Both the position numbers and the translations under genes were made by a program. Shown here one piece after another: positions 18,348 to 29,689 of a stretch of 64,000 nt of DNA (within the stretch, counting starts at the first letter, position 1; each line of letters opens with the position of its first letter). The DNA is taken from NCBI RefSeq assembly GCF_030816075.1, contig NZ_JAUSXO010000001.1, forward strand, positions 1,798,001 through 1,862,000, written 5' to 3'. The stretch is from Arthrobacter agilis (GTDB taxonomy: Bacteria > Actinomycetota > Actinomycetes > Actinomycetales > Micrococcaceae). The notes under the pieces are model-generated. The model was not told the origin of the DNA, did no database searches, and saw nothing but the letters and a program-made list of their open reading frames with translations.

Positions 18348-18354
18348 TACATGA

Positions 18355-18393
18355 GATCGGCCCCACCACCATGTCCTGGTGATGGGGCCGATC
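18355..18393 (-). promoter_or_regulatory. Stable stem-loop between khpA and rimM
   Basis: In the minus-strand RNA GAUCGGCCCCAUCACCA pairs with UGGUGGUGGGGCCGAUC across a GGACA loop. The pairing is perfect if one G-U is allowed; in the plus-strand RNA that pair would be a C-A mismatch. A CAUGUA spacer and C12 follow, with no U-run, so it is more likely an attenuator, processing or stability element than a full terminator. Confidence 0.6.
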
Positions 18394-18422
18394 GGGTTCG
18401 TGCCTGTCAGCTCTGGGAGGTG

Positions 18423-18668
18423 TCAGCCCCGGCGACGGTCGGTGTCGACGACGTCGACGCGCACCGGCTCGCCGTTCGCGAGGGCTGCCACCACGGTGCG
18501 CAGCGCGCGGGCGGTCCGGCCCTGGCGGCCGATCACGCGGCCGAGGTCCTCCTGGTGCACGCGCACCTCGAGCGTCTCGCCGCGGCGGTTGTTCTTCGCG
18601 GAGACCCGGACGTCGTCCGGGTTGTCGACGATCCCGCGCACGAGGTGCTCCAGAGCTTCGGCCAGCAA
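18423..18668 (-). CDS. khpA: KH-domain RNA-binding protein KhpA
   Basis: The 81-residue product has a type II KH motif with a GRxGR-like loop (LGRVIGRQGRTARALRTVV). It begins at TTG 18668, one base after the rpsP stop, so translation probably relies on coupling. The rpsP-khpA-rimM order is standard in Gram-positives. KhpA homologues bind small RNAs and affect cell division in firmicutes; the role here is inferred from family only. Confidence 0.9.
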   Translation of the reverse strand: MLAEALEHLVRGIVDNPDDVRVSAKNNRRGETLEVRVHQEDLGRVIGRQGRTARALRTVVAALANGEPVRVDVVDTDRRRG

Positions 18669-18669
18669 C

Positions 18670-19074
18670 TTACTCGGCCTCGGTTGCTTCCGTGGCGGCG
18701 TCGTCGCTCTTCTTCGCCTTCGGCGTGATCGCCTCGGGGACGATGACGGAACCCTTCTCGGGAGCCACGAACGACTCCTTGGGTGCCTTGGTCCTCAGGG
18801 TGCCTTCCTGGCCCTTGAGTCCCTTGAACTTCTGCCAGTCGCCCGTGATCTTCAGCAGGACGGAGACCTGCTCGGTCGGCTGGGCGCCGACTCCCAGCCA
18901 GTACTGGGCACGCTCGGAGTTGATCTCGATGAACGAGGGCTCCTCGGTGGGGTTGTACTTGCCGATCTCTTCGAGGGCACGACCATCACGCTTGGAGCGT
19001 GCATCCATGACGACGACACGGTAGAACGGTGCGCGGATCTTGCCCATGCGCTTGAGGCGAATCTTTACGGCCAC
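18670..19074 (-). CDS. rpsP: 30S ribosomal protein S16
   Basis: The 134-residue product begins [20 protein letters not shown], followed by [22 protein letters not shown]-terminal extension of about 45 residues, rich in Lys, Glu and Ala, is usual in actinobacterial S16. The start is GTG 19074; AAGGAG lies 11 nt upstream, a rather long spacing. It heads the rpsP-khpA-rimM-trmD-rplS operon. A conserved 23-bp element lies about 135 bp upstream. Confidence 0.95.
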   Translation of the reverse strand: MAVKIRLKRMGKIRAPFYRVVVMDARSKRDGRALEEIGKYNPTEEPSFIEINSERAQYWLGVGAQPTEQVSVLLKITGDWQKFKGLKGQEGTLRTKAPKESFVAPEKGSVIVPEAITPKAKKSDDAATEATEAE

Positions 19075-19207
19075 TTGTGTGGTCACTCCTTGTAAATGAA
19101 AAGGGGCGAACCCGTCGTCCTGCTCCCGTGGGGCGGGCCAATCAGAGGGGTTCAAAGGACACAATGCACGCGCAGAGAGAGGGGCTGCACGGATCGAGTA
19201 CGACTCC

Positions 19208-19230
19208 ATTGTGCCAGACAGGCGTAAATT
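19208..19230 (-). promoter_or_regulatory. 23-bp element upstream of rpsP
   Basis: This is the counterpart of the element at 8198-8220 (AATT.ACG...GTC.GGCACAAT on the minus strand, 18/23 identical). It ends about 134 bp before the rpsP start, which would give a leader of roughly 100-130 nt if it is a promoter. Confidence 0.45.
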
Positions 19231-19342
19231 AGGCGATTCAGGAGCATTCCGGGCGGCCTCCGACGGCGGAGCCCCGACAGCGGCGCGATTCCGACGCACC
19301 GGACGCCCGCCCGGCCCGAGGACAACGGAAGAGGACGACACC

Positions 19343-20209
19343 ATGACCGACGTGACACGAACGCTCGACGACATCCGGGTCCCGATCCCGGAGGGCGCTG
19401 ACGAGGAGGTGGCCGCCGCCGTGACCGGCCTCTACACGGAGGGCGTCATCTCGCGGAAGCAGGCCTTCTCCCGCGAGTGGGCCGAGCAGCTGCGCGAGGA
19501 CATCGACGCGGCATTCCAGGAAGCCCTCTCCCGCCCGAACGGAGCCGTGGGCCGGGGCCCGAAGCGCTACTACGTGGAGATGCACCCGGAGCAGATGCGG
19601 GGCTGGCTCGAACTCGTGGATCACCCGTGGGTGCGCATGGTCTGCGAGTCCGTCCTCGGCCCGGACTACCAGATCGTGGAGCTGGGCTTCGACGTGCCGG
19701 GGGCCGGCGCGGTCAACCAGCCGTGGCACCGGGATTTCCCGATGCCGGAGGAGACCCGCACGAACCGGCGCCTGACGTCGCTGGCCTTCAATGCCACGGC
19801 GGTGGACACCGAGGAGGACATGGGCCCCTTCGAGGTCGCGCCGACCACCCAGTGGGACCTGCCGGAGGGCTTCGACCACGAGATGTTCCCGCCCAAGGCG
19901 GCCTACCCCCGCTACGAGGCGCTGGCGCAGCGGAAGTACCCGAAGATGGGTGACATCTCGGCGCGCTCGGCCCTCACGATCCACCGCGGCACGCGGAACG
20001 ATTCGCAGAAGTCACGGCCGGTCCTCGTGCTCGGGGTCGATGCTCCGGGAGCAGGCAACGCGGAGCACCACGACATGGCGGTCACCCGCGGGTTCTACGA
20101 GCGGTTGCCCCAGCGCGTCCGCGACCACCTCGGGTGCCCGATCGTGGAGACGCTGACCCCGATCACCCAGAAGCACTCGATCGAGGGGCTCATGATGGGC
20201 GAGGCCTGA
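19343..20209 (+). CDS. Phytanoyl-CoA dioxygenase (PhyH) family oxygenase
   Basis: The 288-residue product resembles Fe(II)/2-oxoglutarate oxygenases of the PhyH family. The iron-binding HxD is in [13 protein letters not shown] and the distal His in [12 protein letters not shown], followed by Arg residues that could bind 2-oxoglutarate. The substrate is unknown. ATG 19343 has GGAAGAGGA at 19327-19335; the ORF opens further upstream at 19211 but lacks support. Its 3' end overlaps the convergent VOC gene by 20 bp. Confidence 0.82.
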   Translation: MTDVTRTLDDIRVPIPEGADEEVAAAVTGLYTEGVISRKQAFSREWAEQLREDIDAAFQEALSRPNGAVGRGPKRYYVEMHPEQMRGWLELVDHPWVRMVCESVLGPDYQIVELGFDVPGAGAVNQPWHRDFPMPEETRTNRRLTSLAFNATAVDTEEDMGPFEVAPTTQWDLPEGFDHEMFPPKAAYPRYEALAQRKYPKMGDISARSALTIHRGTRNDSQKSRPVLVLGVDAPGAGNAEHHDMAVTRGFYERLPQRVRDHLGCPIVETLTPITQKHSIEGLMMGEA

Positions 20210-21101
20210 CACCGGCGGACGGCGCGTCGACGGCGACCCTCAGGCGGTTGCGCCACGGGTCCTCGAAGCGCAGCTCGGCACCCGTGTGGTGGTTGGCGAT
20301 CCCGGCGTGGGCGAGGCGGTCGGCGAGGGCCGCCACCTCGTCGGCGGCCGGCACCCGGATGAGGACCTCGCCGAGGCCGAGCGTGTCCCTGCGCGGGCCC
20401 GCACCCCTGCTGTTCCACACGTTCATCGCCATGTGGTGGTGGTACCCGCCGGCGGACACGAACAATGCCTGGTCGTGCCAGCCCGCGGTGCGTTCGAACC
20501 CGAGCACGTCGACGTAGAAGCGGTGGGCGGTCTCCACGTCGCCCACCTGCAGATGGACGTGCCCCACGGTCGCGCTCCGCGACTCCGCCGAGGACGCCGC
20601 GGCCTCCGTGAGGTGTTGTCCGATGTAGTCCCGCGGCGGCAGGGGCAGGCTGCCCATGGTCACCTCGCGGTTGCCCTGTCCGTCCTCGGTCCACGCCCAG
20701 GTCTCGCGCGGGCGGTCGAAGTACAGCTCGATGCCGTTGCCCTCGGGGTCGCTGAAGTAGAAGGCCTCGCTGACGAGGTGGTCGGCGCTGCCCACGTACG
20801 CGCTTCGGGGGTGGCGTGCCGCGGAGGCGACGGCGGCGGCCAGGTCCGCGCGATCGGGGAAGAGCAGGGCCGTGTGGAACAGGCCCGCCTCGCCGCGGTT
20901 CGGCAGGCGCAGGTGGCGGGCCTCCTCGAGGCGGAGCACGGCGCTCCCCTGCCGGCCGAGGACGACGGCGTCGGTGCCGTCCTCGAGCACCGCCAGGCCG
21001 AGGGCGGCGGCGTAGTAGGCGGACATGGACGCCAGGTCGCCGACCTTCAGCGTCAGCGTGCCCATGGTGGTGGCGACGGGTAGGAGATCCTGCGCGGACA
21101 T
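20190..21101 (-). CDS. Two-domain VOC family dioxygenase (CatE-like)
   Basis: The 303-residue product has two glyoxalase/extradiol-dioxygenase modules: GTLTLKVGDLASMSAYYAAA with DPEGNGIELYFDRP in the first half, and VGHVHLQVGDVETAHRFYVD with SAGGYHHHMAMNVWNS in the second. This layout matches catechol-2,3-dioxygenase-like CatE/YfiE proteins. The last metal-ligand Glu of the second module is not obvious (DPWRNRLRVAV). ATG 21101 has GAGGAG 4 nt upstream. A perfect palindrome lies 42 bp upstream (21143-21156), suggesting repressor control. Confidence 0.83.
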   Translation of the reverse strand: MSAQDLLPVATTMGTLTLKVGDLASMSAYYAAALGLAVLEDGTDAVVLGRQGSAVLRLEEARHLRLPNRGEAGLFHTALLFPDRADLAAAVASAARHPRSAYVGSADHLVSEAFYFSDPEGNGIELYFDRPRETWAWTEDGQGNREVTMGSLPLPPRDYIGQHLTEAAASSAESRSATVGHVHLQVGDVETAHRFYVDVLGFERTAGWHDQALFVSAGGYHHHMAMNVWNSRGAGPRRDTLGLGEVLIRVPAADEVAALADRLAHAGIANHHTGAELRFEDPWRNRLRVAVDAPSAGVRPRPS

Positions 21102-21142
21102 GTGGCTCCTCGTGGTGCGGAAGTAGGTATCCGGCACAACTG

Positions 21143-21156
21143 GTTGAAGCTTCAAC
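21143..21156. promoter_or_regulatory. Perfect 14-bp palindrome GTTGAAGCTTCAAC (MarR-like operator)
   Basis: The palindrome lies between the alpha/beta hydrolase stop (21188) and the VOC start (21101), about 42 bp before the latter. TTGAA-N2-TTCAA is typical of MarR-family operators. No MarR gene is in the window, so the regulator is unknown. Confidence 0.5.
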
Positions 21157-21187
21157 TTATTCCCAGCAGGGGTCGGCGTACCGGCCG

Positions 21188-21895
21188 TCAGGCGACGGCA
21201 TCCAGGCGCGACGCGGCGAGGAACGCCCGGATCAGTCCGGCGCCCTCGTCGGTGTCCTGCGGACGGTGGCCGCCGGGGGCGATGCGGTGGACGGCGCCGG
21301 TACCCGCCAGGTACGCGGCCACCTCCTCGTACAGCGGTTCCCACCCGCCCGTCAGGACGAGCGTCGGCACGCCGGGCACGATCGTCAGGGGCGCCTCCCA
21401 GGGAGGGCTCTGGAGCCGGAGCCGCGCGACGTCCCGCCGCGCGTCGGCGCTGGCGGGCATCCGCGCGTCCGTGTCGGACTCGCGGCGGACGAAGGCCCGC
21501 AGGAAGTCGTCGTCGGACATGGCGGCACGGTCGGCGAACAGGGGCGCCATCCGGGAGATGTAGGCCGCCGTCGCGGGAAGGTCGGCCGTCAGGGACAGGC
21601 AGGCGGGCTCGACGAGCGTGAGCGTGCGCACGAGGTCCGGGCGCTCGACGGCGAGCAGCATCGCGCACACCGCACCCTGCGCGTGGGCGACGAGGTGTCC
21701 CCCGCCGCCCAGGGCCTCGGCGATGATGGCCTGGTCACGGCCGTGGTCGGTCGGGCACGGCTCCTCGGTCGCGGAGAAGCCGTGCCGGCGCACGTAGAGG
21801 CAGTCGTAGTCCAGGGACAGGCCGTGCTGCCGCGGCCATGCCGCGGCACCGAAGGAATCGCCGCCGTGGACGAACACCGCACGCTCGAACGCCAT
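21188..21895 (-). CDS. Alpha/beta hydrolase fold protein with altered nucleophile elbow
   Basis: The 235-residue product has an HGG oxyanion region near the N-terminus (VFVHGGDSFG) and a C-terminal GGHRP His. The nucleophile elbow reads LVAHAQGAVCAML, where families have G-x-S-x-G; residue 72 is Ala (GCG at 21682-21680) in place of Ser. It may be catalytically inactive, or the codon may be a read error (GCG versus TCG is one base). ATG 21895 is preferred over GTG 21898 for its spacing to GAGGGG. It is upstream of, and likely co-transcribed with, the VOC gene. Confidence 0.7.
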   Translation of the reverse strand: MAFERAVFVHGGDSFGAAAWPRQHGLSLDYDCLYVRRHGFSATEEPCPTDHGRDQAIIAEALGGGGHLVAHAQGAVCAMLLAVERPDLVRTLTLVEPACLSLTADLPATAAYISRMAPLFADRAAMSDDDFLRAFVRRESDTDARMPASADARRDVARLRLQSPPWEAPLTIVPGVPTLVLTGGWEPLYEEVAAYLAGTGAVHRIAPGGHRPQDTDEGAGLIRAFLAASRLDAVA

Positions 21896-21936
21896 CACTG
21901 CCCCTCGGCCCGGGGTCCGGGATGTCCGACCATCAG

Positions 21937-23517
<1,581 letters not shown>

Positions 23518-23697
23518 GTGCCGTGCACTTCTTTCATCGGGAAGTAGAGAGACTCAACTCCCTAGGGTATCAACTGGGGGTCCCGGAGGGTCGACCCCCG
23601 GGGCGCCGGGTGCCGGGGGCCGCATCACCCGGGGCGCAACCGGGGCCACGATGCGGGAGTGCAGGACACCCGCGGGGATAAGTGGCAAGGTGAAGAG

Positions 23698-25137
23698 GTG
23701 GACACATCCTCCCTCGCCGAACACGACACCATTCCCGCCGACGCAGAGACGCGCGTCAAGACGCTGCTGATCCTGGGGGCCTCCGGCGACCTGACGGGCC
23801 GGCTCCTGCTGCCCGGGCTCGCCCGGCTGATCCGCCTCGGCCGCGCCGACGGGCTGCACCTCGTGGGCGCGGGATCCGACGACTGGACGGACGACCACTG
23901 GCGCGAGCGCGTGGGCGGGGCCTTCGCCGCCGCCCTGGAGAAGGCGGACGACCGCGGGCGGGCCGCGCTCGAGCAGGTGCGCGACACCAGCTCCTACCAT
24001 TTCATCGACGTGACCCAGGACGGGCTGGCCGCCCTCGTGGCGACCCTCGAGGGCCCGGTGGCGATCTACTTCGCCCTCCCGCCCGCCATCAGCCAGAAGG
24101 CCTGCAGCGCCCTCGGCCCGGACTCCCTCCCGAAGAGCACGCGCCTGGTGATGGAGAAGCCCTTCGGCACGGACCAGGCGAGCGCCCACCGGCTCAACGG
24201 GAAGCTCTCCAGGCTCGTCCCGGAGCAGAACATCCACCGCGTGGACCATTTCCTCGGCAAGGCGACGGTGTTCAACATCCTCGGCCTGCGGTTCGCGAAC
24301 CGCATCCTGGAGCCGGTGTGGAACAACCTGCACATCGAGAAGGTGGAGGTCATCTTCGACGAGGACCTCGCCCTCGAGAACCGCGCCCGCTACTACGACG
24401 GCGCCGGCGCCCTGCGGGACATGATCCAGAGCCACCTGCTCCATGTGATGGCGCTGCTGGCGCTGAACGCGCCGTCGACCCTCCACGAACGGGACCTGCG
24501 CGACCACATCGGATCCATCCTCCGGGCGAGCTCCGTGGATCTCGACGAGCCGGGCAGCAGCCGGCGCGCGCGGTACACGGCGGGCACGATCGGCGACCGG
24601 CAGATCGTCGACTACACCGCCGAACCCGGCGTCGACGGCGCGAAGGGCACAGAGACGCTCGCCGAGGTCACGGTGTCCATCAACAACGAGCGGTGGTCCG
24701 GCGTCCCGTTCGTCCTCCGCTCGGGCAAGGCGCTCGGCGCCAAGCGCAAGGAAGCTGTCATCACCTTCCGCCCCGTCAGCCACCTCCCCACCGGGTTCAC
24801 CGGACAGGACGCGCCGACGAAGCTCCGCATCGGCTTCGGCCCCGACACGCTGCAGCTCGAGATGGACGTGAACGGGCCCGGCGACATGTTCTCGCTGGAC
24901 CGGGCGACGCTCAGCGCCGACCTCAACGAGACGGACCTGCTCCCGTACGGCGAGGTGCTCGACGGCGTCCTCGCGGGCGATCCGACGCTCTCCGTGCGGG
25001 GCGACACCGCCGAGGACTGCTGGCGCATCGTGGAGCCCGTCCTGGCGGCGTGGTCCGAGGGCCGGGTGCCGCTCGAGGAGTACCCGGCAGGGTCGGACGG
25101 CCCCGACGGCTGGCCGTCCTCGCACGGCAGGGCCTGA
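23698..25137 (+). CDS. zwf: Glucose-6-phosphate dehydrogenase
   Basis: The 479-residue product oxidises glucose 6-phosphate with NADP+ to 6-phosphogluconolactone. The nucleotide-binding motif GASGDLTGRLLLPGL and the substrate motif RVDHFLGKATVFN (RIDHYLGK in the family) are present. GTG 23698 is chosen because AAGG lies 7 nt upstream; the ORF extends back to 23659. It stands alone on the plus strand between ffh and glnB, without opcA, tal or pgl neighbours, and may be a second zwf copy. Confidence 0.92.
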   Translation: MDTSSLAEHDTIPADAETRVKTLLILGASGDLTGRLLLPGLARLIRLGRADGLHLVGAGSDDWTDDHWRERVGGAFAAALEKADDRGRAALEQVRDTSSYHFIDVTQDGLAALVATLEGPVAIYFALPPAISQKACSALGPDSLPKSTRLVMEKPFGTDQASAHRLNGKLSRLVPEQNIHRVDHFLGKATVFNILGLRFANRILEPVWNNLHIEKVEVIFDEDLALENRARYYDGAGALRDMIQSHLLHVMALLALNAPSTLHERDLRDHIGSILRASSVDLDEPGSSRRARYTAGTIGDRQIVDYTAEPGVDGAKGTETLAEVTVSINNERWSGVPFVLRSGKALGAKRKEAVITFRPVSHLPTGFTGQDAPTKLRIGFGPDTLQLEMDVNGPGDMFSLDRATLSADLNETDLLPYGEVLDGVLAGDPTLSVRGDTAEDCWRIVEPVLAAWSEGRVPLEEYPAGSDGPDGWPSSHGRA

Positions 25138-25236
25138 CTCCCGCCCCTCCCCGGCGGTCCGGGCGCCGCCGATCGTCGGCGCTCCCCCATGACCGCCGCA
25201 CGACGCACGACGCACGACGCACGAGCCACGACGCAC

Positions 25237-25271
25237 GAACGCCCGGCCGGAGTCACTCCGGCCGGGCGTTC
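25237..25271. terminator. Bidirectional terminator-like hairpin between zwf and glnB
   Basis: A 35-nt near-perfect palindrome (arms starting GAACGCCCGGCCGGAGT) separates the convergent zwf and glnB genes. It is preceded at about 25198-25237 by short imperfect CGACGCA repeats. No T-run follows. Confidence 0.7.
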
Positions 25272-25319
25272 CGTCGAACCCGGTTCGGCCCCCGACGTCA
25301 GGACCTCGGGGCGCGCGTC

Positions 25320-26986
<1,667 letters not shown>

Positions 26987-27068
26987 CGAACGCTGTCCTT
27001 CCGAAGAGGGCGGGGACTTCCCGCTCCTCCAGAATGCGTTGCGCGTGTTTCCGGCTGCTGGGTGGCGC

Positions 27069-27137
27069 GTTGCGCGCAGGTTACAGGGATTCCGCTCCCG
27101 TAAAAGACGCGTGACACCGATGTTTCAGGCAGGTTTC
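27069..27137 (-). promoter_or_regulatory. Candidate GlnR-binding sites upstream of amtB
   Basis: On the minus strand GTAAC-N6-GCAAC (27084-27069) fits the GlnR box gTnAC-N6-GaAAC. A second cluster reads GAAAC-N6-GAAAC-N6-GTCAC (27137-27111), with half-sites one helical turn apart. amtB-glnB is a classical GlnR target in actinobacteria. The assignment is by consensus only. Confidence 0.5.
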
Positions 27138-27164
27138 CCGACCGGGAGGGCCGGGGCGGCGACC

Positions 27165-28359
27165 CTAGTTCAGCAGGGCGTCGACGAAGCCCTCGGCGTC
27201 GAACGGCGCGAGGTCGTCAGCACCCTCACCGAGACCGATCAGCTTGACCGGGACGCCGAGGCTCCGCTGGATGGCCACCACGATGCCGCCCTTCGCGGTC
27301 CCGTCCAGCTTGGTCAGCACGATGCCTGTGATGTTCACGACCTCGGCGAACACGCGGGCCTGCGTGAGGCCGTTCTGCCCGGTCGTCGCGTCGAGGACCA
27401 GGAGGACCTCGTCGACGGTGCCCTGCTTCTCCACGACGCGCTTGACCTTGCCGAGCTCGTCCATGAGGCCCACCTTGTTCTGCAGGCGCCGCGGCGGTGT
27501 CGATCAGGACGACGTCGACCTCCTGCTCGATCCCGGCCTTGACGGTCTCGAAGGCGACCGACGCGGGGTCCGCGCCGTCGATGTCGGACTTGACGGTGGG
27601 CACACCCACTCGCGCACCCCAGGTGGCCAGCTGCTCGGCGGCGGCGGCGCGGAAGGTGTCGGCGGCCCCGAGGATGACGTCCTTGTCGTCGGCGACCAGC
27701 ACCCGGGCGAGCTTGCCGACGGTGGTGGTCTTGCCGACGCCGTTGACGCCGACCACCATGACGATGGCCGGCCGGTCGGCATGGCGCTGCGTCGCGAGGG
27801 AGCGGTCCATCGACGGGTCGACCAGTTTGACGAGTTCCTCGCGGAGCATGTCCTTGACCTCCGCGGGGTTGCGGCTGCCGGCCACCTTCACCCGTTCGCG
27901 CAGCGCGTCCACGAGCTCCATGGTGGGTTCGGTGCCGAGGTCGGCCAGGAGGAGTGTCTCCTCCACCTCGTCCCAGACGTCCTCGTCGATCCTGTCCCGG
28001 GACAGCAGGGCGAGGAGACCCTTGCCGAGCGCGTTGTTGGACCGCACCAGGCGGGCACGCAACCGGGCGAGCCGACCCTGCACGGGGTCGACCGTGTCCA
28101 GGGCCGGCAGCGCGGGTGCCTCGTCGAGACCGCTGAGGTCGTCCGGGACGAGCTCGTCCGTGGTGACGCCGTCCGGGCGGTCCAGGACGTCCGTGGACGT
28201 CGCCCCGTGGGCGGCGCCCGTCACCTGGTCGTCGGGGTCCCGGGGCGAGGAGTACAGCCCGGGCGGCGTGCGGCGGCCGCGCACCAGGAGGACGGCGACC
28301 GACCCGATCACGGCGATCGCGAGGATGACGAAGATGACAGGCAGGAGGATGTCGTTCAC
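27165..28359 (-). pseudogene. ftsY: Signal recognition particle receptor FtsY, one-base frameshift
   Basis: The first frame, from 28359, has an N-terminal membrane anchor (ILLPVIFVILAIAVIGSVAV), an NG domain with VVGVNGVGKTTTVGKLARVL, and runs to DVVLIDTA. The remainder lies in another frame ([40 protein letters not shown]). Removing one base (minus-strand C at 27491) restores [16 protein letters not shown] and a 397-residue protein. FtsY is the SRP receptor and normally essential, and both halves are conserved, so a sequence error is the likeliest cause. Confidence 0.9.
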
Positions 28360-28423
28360 CGATCCACCTTCTCATACGGGCCGATTGAGCATCCCGCCGG
28401 CCGGGTGACAGAATTCAGGGACC

Positions 28424-29689
28424 ATGGCCGGATTCCCTCGCGCGCGCCCCTCTTCCCCCAGCTCCTCCACGCCCGCCGGGCGGCCGGAGCGTGAGCGGAT
28501 CCCCCGCGAGATCAGGGTGCTCATCGCGGCGGCGTTCGTGATCGCCATCGGGTTCGGCCTGGTGGCCCCGATCCTCCCGCAGTTCGCCCGCAGCTTCGAC
28601 GTGGGGGTGACCGCCGCCTCGGTCATCGTCAGCGCGTTCGCGCTCACCCGCCTCCTGTTCGCGCCGGCGGGCGGATGGCTGGTGGAGAAGCTCGGCGAGC
28701 GCCCGGTGTACATCGTGGGACTGCTGATCGTGGCCCTGTCCACCGCCGCCTGCGCCTTCGCCGGGAACTACTGGCAGCTCCTGGTCTTCCGCGGCCTCGG
28801 CGGCATCGGGTCGACCATGTTCACCGTGTCGGCCATGGGACTGATCGTGCGGCTCGCACCGCCGTCCATCCGGGGTCGCGTCTCGGGGGCCTACGCCACC
28901 GCCTTCCTGCTCGGCAGCATCGGCGGGCCGATCATCGGCGGGCTGCTCGCGGGGCTCGGCCTGCGCGTGCCGTTCCTCGTCTACGCGGGAGCCCTCCTCG
29001 TCGCGTCGGCGGTGGTGTTCTTCCAGCTCAAGGGGACCTCGCTCGCCGAGCGCCAGGCGGGCCGGGACACAGCCCCCCTGACCGTCCGCGAGGCGGTGAA
29101 GGACTCCGCCTACCGGGCGGCCCTCGTGTCCAGCTTCGCCAACGGCTGGTCCTCCTTCGGCATCCGGATGGCCCTGGTGCCGCTCTTCGCCTCGGCCGTA
29201 CTGAGTGCCGGGCCGCAGATCGCCGGCATCTCGCTCGCGTTCTTCGCCGCCGGGACCGCGCTCGCCCTGACGGTCTCCGGCCGCCTCGCCGACACCGTCG
29301 GCCGGAAGCCCCTCGTGATCACCGGGCTGCTGGTCAACGGCGCCGCCATGGCGGCGCTCGGCTACTCGGGCACCGTCGTCGTGTTCCTGGCGATCTGCGT
29401 CGTCGGCGGGATCGGGACCGGGCTGCTGAACCCGGCGCAGCAGGCCGCCGTCGCGGACGTCATCGGCAACGGGCGCAGCGGCGGGAAGGTGCTCGCAGGC
29501 TTCCAGATGAGCTCCGACCTCGGCGCGATCTTCGGACCCCTTGTCGCCGGCGTCATCATCGACCGGCTGTCCACCGGCTCCTACGACCTCGCCTTCGTGG
29601 TGACGGGCGCCCTGGCCGTCGTCGCCGCGGCGGTGTGGCTCGGTTCCCGCGAGACCCTACCCGCGCAGGAACGCACGGCAGCGCCCTAG
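28424..29689 (+). CDS. Major facilitator superfamily transporter
   Basis: The 421-residue membrane protein has 12 predicted segments. It carries the MFS motif A variants WLVEKLGERPVYIVGLL (after TM2) and GRLADTVGRKPLVITGL (after TM8). It resembles drug:H+ antiporters of the DHA1/TetA-like kind, but the substrate cannot be told. It is divergent from ftsY. Its stop codon overlaps the convergent smc stop (CTAG at 29686-29689). Confidence 0.82.
   Translation: MAGFPRARPSSPSSSTPAGRPERERIPREIRVLIAAAFVIAIGFGLVAPILPQFARSFDVGVTAASVIVSAFALTRLLFAPAGGWLVEKLGERPVYIVGLLIVALSTAACAFAGNYWQLLVFRGLGGIGSTMFTVSAMGLIVRLAPPSIRGRVSGAYATAFLLGSIGGPIIGGLLAGLGLRVPFLVYAGALLVASAVVFFQLKGTSLAERQAGRDTAPLTVREAVKDSAYRAALVSSFANGWSSFGIRMALVPLFASAVLSAGPQIAGISLAFFAAGTALALTVSGRLADTVGRKPLVITGLLVNGAAMAALGYSGTVVVFLAICVVGGIGTGLLNPAQQAAVADVIGNGRSGGKVLAGFQMSSDLGAIFGPLVAGVIIDRLSTGSYDLAFVVTGALAVVAAAVWLGSRETLPAQERTAAP

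Noticed and set aside
25198..25237. Short CGACGCA repeats, considered as a CRISPR or regulatory array
   Set aside because: The units are 7 bp, imperfect and without spacers; they lie between convergent genes beside a terminator hairpin.
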